A program made the position numbers and the translations under genes. Below, one piece after another: positions 16,149 through 23,108 of a DNA stretch of 48,028 nucleotides. Where the stretch lies: NCBI GenBank assembly GCA_000432335.1, contig HF995384.1, positions 1 through 48,028 on the forward strand. The letters run 5' to 3'. This DNA is from Firmicutes bacterium CAG:646. GTDB lineage: Bacteria > Bacillota > Clostridia > Lachnospirales > Lachnospiraceae. The notes under the pieces were generated by a model. It was given only the letters and a program-made list of their open reading frames with translations, had not been told where the DNA came from and did not search any database. Within the stretch, counting starts at the first letter, position 1, and each line of letters starts with the position of its first letter.

Positions 16149-16454
16149 ATGTACGCAATTATTGCAACAGGTGGTAAACAGTACAAAGTAGCCGAAGGCG
16201 ATATCATTAGAGTGGAGAAGCTTGGTGTAGAAGCTGGAGAAACTGTTACATTTGACCAGGTACTTGCAGTAAATAATGACGGTCTTAAAGTTGGTGCAGA
16301 CGTTGCCGATGCAACTGTTACTGCTTCCGTAGTTGAGAACGGAAAAGCAAGAAAAGTTATTGTTTACAAATATAAAAGAAAAACTGGATATCACAAGAAA
16401 AACGGACATAGACAGCAGTTCACAAAAGTGAAAATCGAAAAGATCAACGCTTAA
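16149..16454 (+). CDS. rplU: 50S ribosomal protein L21
   Basis: The start at ATG 16149 gives 101 residues beginning MYAIIATGGKQYKV, exactly the family start. A GTG at 16140 in the same frame falls within the SD and is rejected. Conserved motifs: GGKQYKV, the segment YKYKRKTGYHKKNGHRQ and TKVKIEKI at the C-terminus. L21 binds 23S rRNA in the large subunit. It heads the operon with prp and rpmA. Confidence 0.97.
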   Translation: MYAIIATGGKQYKVAEGDIIRVEKLGVEAGETVTFDQVLAVNNDGLKVGADVADATVTASVVENGKARKVIVYKYKRKTGYHKKNGHRQQFTKVKIEKINA

Positions 16455-16466
16455 TCAGGTGATCTG

Positions 16467-16796
16467 ATGACAGAAGTTACGTTTTATCAGAATGAGGACA
16501 AACAGTGCGTAGGATTTGAAACCAAAGGTCATGCTGGTTATGCGCAGGAAGGTGAAGATATTGTCTGTGCAGGAATTTCAGCGTTGGTAATCAATACTGT
16601 GAATTCTATTGAGGCTTTTACTAATGATCGGTTTCAACTGGATGTGGATGAAACATCTGCGGATATTCATTTTCTTGTAGAAGGGATTCCGTCCAAAGAA
16701 TGCACGTTGCTTCTGAATTCTCTGATCTTAGGATTACAGGGAATGGAAGATGGACAGTACACAGAATTTATTGATATAATCTTCGAGGAGGTGTAA
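16467..16796 (+). CDS. prp: Ribosomal-processing cysteine protease Prp
   Basis: 109 residues, with catalytic His22 in GHAGYA and Cys34 in DIVCAGIS. Prp removes the short N-terminal extension of L27 in Firmicutes, and the next gene encodes an L27 that has that extension. Its place between rplU and rpmA, 4 bp before rpmA, is the family's invariant context. Its start has a modest ribosome-binding site (CAGGTGAT). Confidence 0.95.
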   Translation: MTEVTFYQNEDKQCVGFETKGHAGYAQEGEDIVCAGISALVINTVNSIEAFTNDRFQLDVDETSADIHFLVEGIPSKECTLLLNSLILGLQGMEDGQYTEFIDIIFEEV

Positions 16797-16800
16797 GACC

Positions 16801-17085
16801 ATGTTAAATATGAACCTTCAATTTTTTGCTCATAAAAAAGGAGTTGGTTCTACTAAGAACGGTAGAGATTCCGAATCCAAGAGATTGGGAGCGAAAAGAG
16901 CTGACGGACAGTTTGTAAAAGCTGGAAACATTCTTTACAGACAGCGTGGAACCAAGATTCATCCAGGTGTAAACGTTGGACGTGGAAAAGACGATACTCT
17001 GTTTGCATTGACAGACGGTGTTGTTCGTTTTGAAAGAAAAGGAAGAGATAAGAAACAGGTTTCTATCGTTCCGGTAGCTGAGTAA
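16801..17085 (+). CDS. rpmA: 50S ribosomal protein L27, extended form
   Basis: 94 residues. The N-terminus MLNMNLQFF precedes AHKKGVGST, matching the Prp cleavage site after Phe9 that exposes the mature tail reaching the peptidyl-transferase centre. The core motifs GSTKNGRDSESKRLG and GNILYRQRGTKIHPG are intact. Confidence 0.97.
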   Translation: MLNMNLQFFAHKKGVGSTKNGRDSESKRLGAKRADGQFVKAGNILYRQRGTKIHPGVNVGRGKDDTLFALTDGVVRFERKGRDKKQVSIVPVAE

Positions 17086-17097
17086 TGAGATGCAGCG

Positions 17098-17133
17098 GGC
17101 TTCAAATCACTTTGGTTTGAAGCCTGTTTTTTG
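17098..17133 (+). terminator. Intrinsic terminator between rpmA and obgE
   Basis: GGCTTCAAA (17098-17106) pairs with TTTGAAGCC (17116-17124), followed by TGTTTTTTG. It should end or attenuate the ribosomal protein transcript before obgE. Confidence 0.88.
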
Positions 17134-17189
17134 TCACTTAAATTTGATACTATGATTATCTTTGAATCGATAAAGATTGGAGTAAATAT

Positions 17190-18479
17190 ATGTTTGCAGA
17201 CAGAGCGAAAATAATCATCCGTTCCGGAAAAGGCGGCGATGGCCATGTAAGCTTCCGGAGAGAACTTTATGTCCCCAATGGCGGTCCGGATGGCGGAGAC
17301 GGAGGTCGTGGCGGAGACGTGATTTTTGAAGTGGATGAAGGATTGAACACCCTGAATGAATTCCGCCATAAGCGCAAATATTCTGCTCAGGATGGACAGG
17401 AAGGCGGAAAAAAACGCTGTCACGGAGCGGATGGAAAAGATATCGTGCTGCGTGTTCCGCAGGGAACCGTGGTATATGAGGCGCAAAGCGGTAAAGTAGT
17501 TGCAGATATGTCTGGCGAAAACCGCAGACAGGTAATCTTAAAAGGCGGACGTGGCGGAAAGGGAAATATGCACTACGCCACAGCTACCATGCAGGTTCCG
17601 AAGTATGCGCAACCGGGACAGCCGGCGCAGGAGTTGGAAGTTCGATTAGAGTTAAAAGTAATTGCAGACGTGGGTTTGGTAGGATATCCGAACGTAGGAA
17701 AATCCACCTTTTTATCAAGAGTAACCAATGCGCAGCCAAAGATTGCAAATTACCATTTCACAACACTGACTCCAAATCTGGGAGTTGTTGATCTGGAAGG
17801 AACGGATGGTTTCGTCATTGCAGATATTCCGGGATTGATCGAAGGGGCGTCTGAGGGTGTAGGTCTTGGTCACCAGTTCCTCAGACATATTGAACGTACC
17901 CGTGTGATGATCCATATTGTAGACGCTGCGTCCACCGAAGGAAGAGATCCGGTTGATGACGTTTATAAGATCAATACTGAATTAAAAGCCTATAATGCGG
18001 ATATCGCATCTCGCCCTCAGGTAATCGCGGCAAATAAAATTGATGTAATCTATCCAGAAGGGGAGGATCCCATCCAAAGATTAAAGGATGAATTTGAACC
18101 ACAGGGTGTAAAAGTTTTTCCGATTTCTGCAGTTACAGGAAAAGGGGTAAAAGAACTTCTTTACCATGTAAAATCACTTCTGGATGCTACAGAAAAAGAA
18201 GCGATTGTTTTTGAACAGGAATTTTTCCCGGAAGATGTGCTGATCAGTGAAAATCTTCCTTATACTGTGGAAAAGCTGGATGATGGAAAGACCTACCTTG
18301 TAGAAGGACCCAAAATTGAAAAAATGCTGGGGTATACCAATTTGGATTCTGAAAAGGGCTTCGCTTTCTTCCAGAAGTTCTTGAAAGAAGGCGGTATTTT
18401 GGAGGATCTGGAAAAAGCAGGTATTCAGGAAGGCGATACCGTACGTATGTATGGATTTGAATTTGACTATTATAAATAA
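17190..18479 (+). CDS. obgE: GTPase Obg (ribosome assembly and stress GTPase)
   Basis: 429 residues with the three Obg domains. A glycine-rich N-terminal fold (about 1-158: SGKGGDGHVSFRRE, GGRGGKGNMHYAT). A G domain with G1 GYPNVGKST (about 167-175), G3 DIPGLIEGASEGVGLG and G4 ANKID. A C-terminal OCT domain of about 80 residues ending in MYGFEFDYYK. Obg binds the 50S subunit and nucleotides including ppGpp. The gene sits behind a terminator after rpmA and leads a block of small assembly factors. Confidence 0.96.
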   Translation: MFADRAKIIIRSGKGGDGHVSFRRELYVPNGGPDGGDGGRGGDVIFEVDEGLNTLNEFRHKRKYSAQDGQEGGKKRCHGADGKDIVLRVPQGTVVYEAQSGKVVADMSGENRRQVILKGGRGGKGNMHYATATMQVPKYAQPGQPAQELEVRLELKVIADVGLVGYPNVGKSTFLSRVTNAQPKIANYHFTTLTPNLGVVDLEGTDGFVIADIPGLIEGASEGVGLGHQFLRHIERTRVMIHIVDAASTEGRDPVDDVYKINTELKAYNADIASRPQVIAANKIDVIYPEGEDPIQRLKDEFEPQGVKVFPISAVTGKGVKELLYHVKSLLDATEKEAIVFEQEFFPEDVLISENLPYTVEKLDDGKTYLVEGPKIEKMLGYTNLDSEKGFAFFQKFLKEGGILEDLEKAGIQEGDTVRMYGFEFDYYK

Positions 18480-18490
18480 GGGAGGCTGTT

Positions 18491-18781
18491 ATGACAAGTA
18501 AGCAGAGAGCATATCTGAAGAGTATTGCTATGACCACAGAGCCTATTCTTCAGATTGGAAAATCCAGTCTCACACCGGAGTTTACACAGTCGGTGAAGGA
18601 AGCTCTGGATGCAAGAGAACTGATCAAAATCAGTGTTTTACAAAACTGTATGGATGATCCTCGCCAGATGGCGCAGGTGCTGGCAGAGAGAACCGGTTCA
18701 CAGGTTGTTCAGGTGATCGGAAAGAAAATTGTATTATATAAAGAAGGAAAAAAAGAAAAGAAGAAGATTCAACTTCCTTAA
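18491..18781 (+). CDS. yhbY: YhbY family RNA-binding protein (CRM domain)
   Basis: 96 residues forming a single CRM/KH-like domain: TSKQRAYLKS, IGKSSLTPEFTQSVKEALDARELIKISVLQNC, and GSQVVQVIGKKIVLY. YhbY binds pre-50S particles. It starts 11 bp after obgE behind GGGAGG. The lysine-rich tail is typical. Confidence 0.92.
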   Translation: MTSKQRAYLKSIAMTTEPILQIGKSSLTPEFTQSVKEALDARELIKISVLQNCMDDPRQMAQVLAERTGSQVVQVIGKKIVLYKEGKKEKKKIQLP

Positions 18782-18796
18782 AAGGACAGATGGCAC

Positions 18797-19405
18797 ATGA
18801 AAAGAAGAATTGGAATCATGGGAGGAACCTTTGATCCAGTGCATATTGGACATTTGATTCTGGGAGAAAAAGCATACGAGCAATTTGCGCTGGATCAGGT
18901 ACTATTTATGCCTGCTGGGAATCCTCCCCACAAACGTCACAGAGAGGGTAGAGCTTCTGATGATCAGAGAGTTGAAATGGTGCGCAGAGCTATCGATGGA
19001 AATCCGCATTTTAGCCTTTCTATGGAAGAAATGAATGCGGAGGGGTATTCCTATACCTATCTGACTTTGGAGCGCTTAAAGGAGCAAAATCCCGATACAG
19101 AGTACTTTTTTATTATTGGCGCAGATTCTCTTTTTGATTTTGACGGTTGGAAAGAACCTGCCAGAATATGCCGTGCTGCTCATTTACTGGCGGCGGGAAG
19201 AAACCATGTACCAAAAGAGAAACTATATCAGCAAATGAATTTTCTGGAGAAAAAGTATGAGGGAAAGTTTTTTCTGCTGGATATTCCAAATCTTGATATT
19301 TCTTCAAGAATGCTCAGAGAATGGCTGATACAGGGGAAAGATATCCGTTATTATGTGCCGGATTCCGTATACTCTTATATCGCCGAACAAAAGCTTTACC
19401 GGTAA
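18797..19405 (+). CDS. nadD: Nicotinate-nucleotide adenylyltransferase
   Basis: 202 residues. The nucleotidyltransferase motif GGTFDPVHIGH lies at residues 9-19, and the ISSRMLRE motif near the C-terminus binds the triphosphate. It joins ATP with nicotinate mononucleotide to give deamido-NAD in the final common part of NAD synthesis. It lies 15 bp after yhbY and 21 bp before yqeK, the standard Firmicute order. Confidence 0.95.
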   Translation: MKRRIGIMGGTFDPVHIGHLILGEKAYEQFALDQVLFMPAGNPPHKRHREGRASDDQRVEMVRRAIDGNPHFSLSMEEMNAEGYSYTYLTLERLKEQNPDTEYFFIIGADSLFDFDGWKEPARICRAAHLLAAGRNHVPKEKLYQQMNFLEKKYEGKFFLLDIPNLDISSRMLREWLIQGKDIRYYVPDSVYSYIAEQKLYR

Positions 19406-19426
19406 GAAAAGTTTGGAGGGACACAG

Positions 19427-20017
19427 ATGGAAGAAAGAAAATTTGATCTGCAAAAGATTACAAAAAAACTGAAAAAATATCTGGATGAAGACAGACTGTG
19501 GCATACGCTGGGAGTGATGCAGACTGCAGCAGCTTTGGCTATGGTTTACGGAGTACCCCTGGAAAAGGCGCAGTTGGCAGGACTTCTCCATGATTGCGCC
19601 AAATGTGTCCCTTCTAAGAAAAAAATAAGGCTTTGTAAAGAACATAATATCCCCGTTTCGGAATTTGAACAGACACATCCTTTTTTATTGCATGGAAAGA
19701 TCGGAGCATGGATTGCGAAAGAGAAATATAGTGTGAATGATACTGAAGTCTTGGGAGCAATTGCCTGGCATACAACTGGAAAACCGGATATGTCTGTATT
19801 GGAAAAAATTATTTATATTGCAGATTATATTGAACCGGGGAGAGATAAAGCGCCGAGATTAAGCGAAATTCGAAAATTAGCTTTTCATAATCTCGACAGA
19901 TGTATGTATGAAATTTTGAAAGACTCTCTGGAGTATCTGAGCGAGCATCCGGAAGACCTTGATCCGACAACAAAACGGGCATATGAGTTCTATAACAAAA
20001 CAATTAGCGAATTGTAA
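19427..20017 (+). CDS. yqeK: HD-domain diadenosine tetraphosphatase (YqeK)
   Basis: 196 residues with an HD domain: HTLGVMQTAAALA, the metal pair His55-Asp56 in LLHDCAK, HGKIGAWIA, and IAWHTTGKPDMS followed by ADYIEPGR. YqeK proteins hydrolyse Ap4A to ADP. It is placed between nadD and rsfS as usual, behind a GGAGGG site. Confidence 0.93.
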   Translation: MEERKFDLQKITKKLKKYLDEDRLWHTLGVMQTAAALAMVYGVPLEKAQLAGLLHDCAKCVPSKKKIRLCKEHNIPVSEFEQTHPFLLHGKIGAWIAKEKYSVNDTEVLGAIAWHTTGKPDMSVLEKIIYIADYIEPGRDKAPRLSEIRKLAFHNLDRCMYEILKDSLEYLSEHPEDLDPTTKRAYEFYNKTISEL

Positions 20018-20056
20018 GAAAAGAGAAAAATATAAATTGGAAATGGAGGAGCATTA

Positions 20057-20407
20057 ATGACAGAAGCAAGAAAGATGGCTGCTATGGCGTGCAATGCCTT
20101 GGAAGATAAAAAAGCAGTAGACATTAAAGTGATTGATATTGAACAGGTTTCCAGCTTAGCAGACTATTTTATTATCGCCAGTGGAACCAACCGCAATCAG
20201 GTTCAGGCAATGGCAGACAATGTAGATGAAATACTTGGAAAAGCAGGATATCAGGTAAAACAGGTGGAAGGTTATTCCACAGCAAACTGGATTCTTATGG
20301 ATTATGGCGATATCGTTATTCATCTTTTCGATGAAGAGAACAGATTGTTCTACGATTTGGAAAGAATCTGGAGAGATGGAAAATCTGTAGAACTGACAGA
20401 GCTGTAA
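20057..20407 (+). CDS. rsfS: Ribosome silencing factor RsfS
   Basis: 116 residues covering the whole RsfS/Iojap domain: KAVDIKVIDIEQVSSLADYFIIASGTN (about 19-45), QVEGYSTANWILMDYGDIVIHLF (about 75-97) and the final YDLERIW. It binds L14 and blocks subunit joining when nutrients run low. It is the last gene before a strong terminator. Confidence 0.95.
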   Translation: MTEARKMAAMACNALEDKKAVDIKVIDIEQVSSLADYFIIASGTNRNQVQAMADNVDEILGKAGYQVKQVEGYSTANWILMDYGDIVIHLFDEENRLFYDLERIWRDGKSVELTEL

Positions 20408-20444
20408 ACGAACTGGTAAAATAGAAAGAATAATTTGGAATAGT

Positions 20445-20491
20445 ATTCCCACTGCAGCATGGTTTTATCCGAGTGCAGTGGGAATTTTTTA
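20445..20491 (+). terminator. Intrinsic terminator of the obgE-rsfS operon
   Basis: ATTCCCACTGCA (20445-20456) and TGCAGTGGGAAT (20474-20485) form a perfect 12-bp stem followed by TTTTT. Because the arms are symmetric it may also serve lexA transcription arriving from the right. Confidence 0.9.
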
Positions 20492-20527
20492 TTCTATATA
20501 GTTTACATAATAATTTTATGTAAACTA

Positions 20528-21148
20528 TTAATCCATGAAACGGAAAACTCCAATTACTTTTCCGAGAATCTGTAATTCGCCACGGACAATAATAGGATCC
20601 ATATAATCATTTTCCGGCTGCAAACGGTAATAGCCGTCTTCTTTATAAAATGTTTTAACCGTCGCTGAATCGTCTACCAGCGCAACTACCATATCTCCAT
20701 TATCGGCAGAAGAGCACTGTTCCACAATGACATTATCTCCATCCAAAATTCCTGCATTGATCATACTTTCTCCCTTTACATTTAAGATAAAAGTCTGGGA
20801 ATTCGGCATAAACTCTGCTGGAATAGGGAAGTAGCTTTCAATATTTTCAATGGCAAGCAAGGGTTCTCCAGCAGCAACACGACCGATGATCGGAACATTC
20901 ACCATCTCCCGACGAACAAGATTAAAATTATCATCTACAATCTCGATAGCTCTGGGTTTTGTAGGGTCTCTCCGAATATAACCATTCTTTTCCAACGTCT
21001 CCAGATGAGAGTGAACAGAAGAGGTGGATTTGAGATTTACCGCTTCGCATATTTCTCTCACTGCAGGGGGGAATCCTCTATTAATGATCTCATGTTTGAT
21101 ATATTCCAGAATTTCCTGTTGTTTTTTGCTGATCTTTCCATATGACAT
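20528..21148 (-). CDS. lexA: SOS repressor LexA
   Basis: The ATG at 21148 is chosen because GGGAGG lies 7 bases upstream; the product is 206 residues. The N-terminal winged helix reads KISKKQQEILEYIKHEI and NLKSTSSVHSHLETLEKNGYIRR. Self-cleavage occurs at Ala-Gly in RVAAGEPL (about residue 92), with Ser in GESMINAG (about 128) and Lys in SATVKTFY (about 165). It represses SOS genes until RecA filaments trigger autolysis. It is divergent from a YneA-like gene with LexA boxes in the shared region, so control is probably autogenous. Confidence 0.96.
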   Translation of the reverse strand: MSYGKISKKQQEILEYIKHEIINRGFPPAVREICEAVNLKSTSSVHSHLETLEKNGYIRRDPTKPRAIEIVDDNFNLVRREMVNVPIIGRVAAGEPLLAIENIESYFPIPAEFMPNSQTFILNVKGESMINAGILDGDNVIVEQCSSADNGDMVVALVDDSATVKTFYKEDGYYRLQPENDYMDPIIVRGELQILGKVIGVFRFMD

Positions 21149-21265
21149 AGTGCATCCTCCCACATCTCTATAATAAAAGTATATTTTTCGATTCTGATCG
21201 TTTTTTTATATGCCTAAATTGTAGAAGTGCATGGCACGAAACAATCCGTCAGGCATCTTTTTTAT

Positions 21266-21294
21266 ATCATATCACAAATATTTCTAAAATGCAA
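21266..21294 (-). promoter_or_regulatory. lexA promoter
   Basis: On the minus strand TTGCAT (21294-21289), a 17-base spacer and TATGAT (21271-21266). The nearest LexA-like box ends 11 bases upstream of the -35. Confidence 0.6.
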
Positions 21295-21304
21295 ACAGAT
21301 ATTC

Positions 21305-21345
21305 CGAAAGTTTGTTCGAAAAATATATTGACAAACATTTGTTCG
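21305..21345. promoter_or_regulatory. LexA (SOS) boxes A and B
   Basis: Box A CGAAAGTTTGTTCG (21305-21318) and box B CAAACATTTGTTCG (21332-21345) each match the Gram-positive SOS consensus CGAAC-N4-GTTCG with one substitution. Box B lies within the -35 and spacer of the plus-strand promoter, so bound LexA would exclude polymerase. Confidence 0.75.
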
Positions 21346-21356
21346 CAAGATATAAT
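21328..21356 (+). promoter_or_regulatory. Consensus promoter of the yneA-like gene
   Basis: TTGACA (21328-21333), 17 bases, TATAAT (21351-21356). This perfect promoter with LexA boxes inside and around it fits tight repression and strong damage induction. Confidence 0.85.
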
Positions 21357-21370
21357 TAAAAAAGCAAGGA

Positions 21371-21398
21371 GGAACAAACGTTCTCGAACAAATATTCT
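21371..21398. promoter_or_regulatory. LexA (SOS) boxes C and D
   Basis: Box C has the core GAACAAACGTTC (21372-21383), a perfect GAAC-N4-GTTC. Box D CGAACAAATATTCT (21385-21398) is imperfect in the right half. Both fall just downstream of the expected transcription start. Confidence 0.75.
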
Positions 21399-21438
21399 TT
21401 ATACTAATGTGTTTATTTTGTGATATGGAGGGTTTAGC

Positions 21439-21765
21439 ATGAGAAGAAGGAAGCATTATAGAAATAAAAAGCGCCTGTTCACAGTATTTAGTTTCTTTTT
21501 ATTGATGATGATTGGATTTTTGGCGAGAGTTTCCATCGTTGATGCCAGCGCAGAAGATTCTGACAGATATAAATACTATACCAGTGTGTATGTGGATCGG
21601 GACGTTTCGCTATGGACGGTTTCTCAAAAATATATGACAGAGGAATATGCAGATATTCAGGCATATATGGATGAAGTAAAAGCCATTAACCATATGACAG
21701 ATGATGAACTGGAATATGGAACAACCATTTGTGTACCGTATTATTCAGATGAATTTAAACAGTGA
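21439..21765 (+). CDS. YneA-like SOS cell-division inhibitor with LysM domain
   Basis: 108 residues, close to Bacillus YneA (about 105). A basic N-terminus (MRRRKHYRNKKR) is followed by one membrane helix (about residues 13-33). An extracytoplasmic LysM-like domain follows, from about residue 48 (VDRDVSLWTVSQKY) to 103 (YGTTICVPYYSDEF). YneA halts division during SOS and depends on its membrane anchor and LysM peptidoglycan binding. Divergence from lexA and the LexA boxes in its promoter match that role. Sequence similarity is loose, so the assignment rests on architecture and context. Confidence 0.82.
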   Translation: MRRRKHYRNKKRLFTVFSFFLLMMIGFLARVSIVDASAEDSDRYKYYTSVYVDRDVSLWTVSQKYMTEEYADIQAYMDEVKAINHMTDDELEYGTTICVPYYSDEFKQ

Positions 21766-21981
21766 TTCCCGATCATTCAAGAAAATGATTTTTAAAAAAT
21801 ATATCCGGAAGGTATGAATCCTGCAGATAACATGAGAGAGATCAAAAATTATCTTCAGGATTTTCCTTTCATTTTTTATAAAAAAATGGGGTAAAAATCA
21901 CAAAATTGGTGAAAAGGTAGAAGGAAGTACTTGTATGAACCCATCTCAATCTATACGACAAACACAAGTTTTTCAAATAGA
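21766..21981. other. Gap between the yneA-like gene and the recombinase
   Basis: Apart from one hairpin (separate entry) this stretch holds no gene that I can see. It is AT-rich and ends at the -35 box of the next promoter. Confidence 0.5.
21817..21875 (+). terminator. Terminator after the yneA-like gene
   Basis: AATCCTG-C-AGATAA (21817-21830) pairs with TTATCT-T-CAGGATT (21849-21862) with a single internal mismatch, followed by a T-rich tract to about 21875. Confidence 0.75.
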
Positions 21982-22032
21982 TTGACATAGAAAAGCTGCT
22001 TATGCTATACTTTCTTCATATTTAAACGTTTA
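21982..22032 (+). promoter_or_regulatory. Promoter of the tyrosine recombinase, with palindrome near the start site
   Basis: TTGACA (21982-21987), an 18-base spacer and TATACT (22006-22011). The perfect 10-bp palindrome TAAACGTTTA (22023-22032) covers the likely early transcribed region just before the GAAAGGAG ribosome-binding site, and may be an operator. Confidence 0.65.
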
Positions 22033-22047
22033 GAAAGGAGAAATTTT

Positions 22048-23106
22048 ATGGAGCGCACAACGTATCATGATACTACTGATACACAAAACATTTTAAAACT
22101 TCGGGAAATTCTTCGGACGCTTCCTGATTTTGCAAAAGATTATTTTCGCGCCATTGACGCAACCACAACTACAAAGACAAGAATTTCTTATGCATATGAT
22201 ATTCGTATTTTCTTTCAGTTTTTAATATCATCGAATCCTTTGTATCGTAATCTTCAGATTAATGATTTCACATTGGATATGCTGGATCAGGTACAGGCTC
22301 TGGATATCGAGGAATACATGGAATATCTGAAAGTTTATCAGGATGGTGAAGATTCTTATATCACCAATGGCGAACGTGGCTTAAAAAGGAAAATATCCGC
22401 TTTGAGAAGCTTCTATTCATATTATTTCAAGCATGAAATGATCAAAACCAATCCTACAGTTCTCATTGATATGCCAAAAATTCATGAAAAAGCGATTGTT
22501 CGGTTAGATGCGGATGAAGTTGCACTTCTGCTGGATTATGTGGAACATTGTGGTGATACTTTAACAGGACAAAAGAAAGCATATTATGAAAAAACAAAGG
22601 AACGAGATCTGGCGCTGATCACACTTTTGCTTGGAACAGGAATTCGTGTTTCTGAATGCGTGGGACTGGATCTGGAAGATCTTGATTTTAAAAATAATGC
22701 AGTTAAAGTTACACGAAAAGGCGGCAATGAAATGTTTGTTTACTTTGGACCGGAGGTGGAAAAAGCGCTTATGTCCTATTTAACAGTAAGAGAAAAAATA
22801 GTGCCGGTTTCCGGTCATGAACATGCACTCTTCTACTCTACGCAAAGAAAAAGAATTGGCATTCAGGCAGTAGAAAATCTTGTAAAGAAATATGCCAGAG
22901 AAGTGACTACAGCAAAAAAAATCACCCCCCATAAGCTGCGCAGTACTTACGGCACTGCTCTTTATCAAGAAACGGGAGACATTTATCTTGTGGCAGATGT
23001 GCTTGGTCATAAAGATGTTAATACCACAAGAAAACACTATGCAGCCATTGATGATGCCAGAAGGCGTCAGGCCGCTACTGCCGTTCGCTTACGGGAGGAT
23101 TCTTAA
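22048..23106 (+). CDS. Tyrosine recombinase/integrase (XerC/D-like)
   Basis: 352 residues. An N-terminal SAM-like DNA-binding domain (about 25-130) precedes the catalytic domain. Visible catalytic residues: Arg in GTGIRVSECVGL (about 199), Lys in TRKGGNE, HKLRSTYG (about 294-301), LGHKDVNTTRKHY with the His near 319 and the nucleophile Tyr near 330. It is somewhat longer than XerC/XerD (about 300). It may be the cell's dif recombinase, since such genes occur beside lexA in Firmicutes, or an integrase fixed in the chromosome. No element ends or att repeats were seen around it. Confidence 0.88.
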   Translation: MERTTYHDTTDTQNILKLREILRTLPDFAKDYFRAIDATTTTKTRISYAYDIRIFFQFLISSNPLYRNLQINDFTLDMLDQVQALDIEEYMEYLKVYQDGEDSYITNGERGLKRKISALRSFYSYYFKHEMIKTNPTVLIDMPKIHEKAIVRLDADEVALLLDYVEHCGDTLTGQKKAYYEKTKERDLALITLLLGTGIRVSECVGLDLEDLDFKNNAVKVTRKGGNEMFVYFGPEVEKALMSYLTVREKIVPVSGHEHALFYSTQRKRIGIQAVENLVKKYAREVTTAKKITPHKLRSTYGTALYQETGDIYLVADVLGHKDVNTTRKHYAAIDDARRRQAATAVRLREDS

Positions 23107-23108
23107 GA

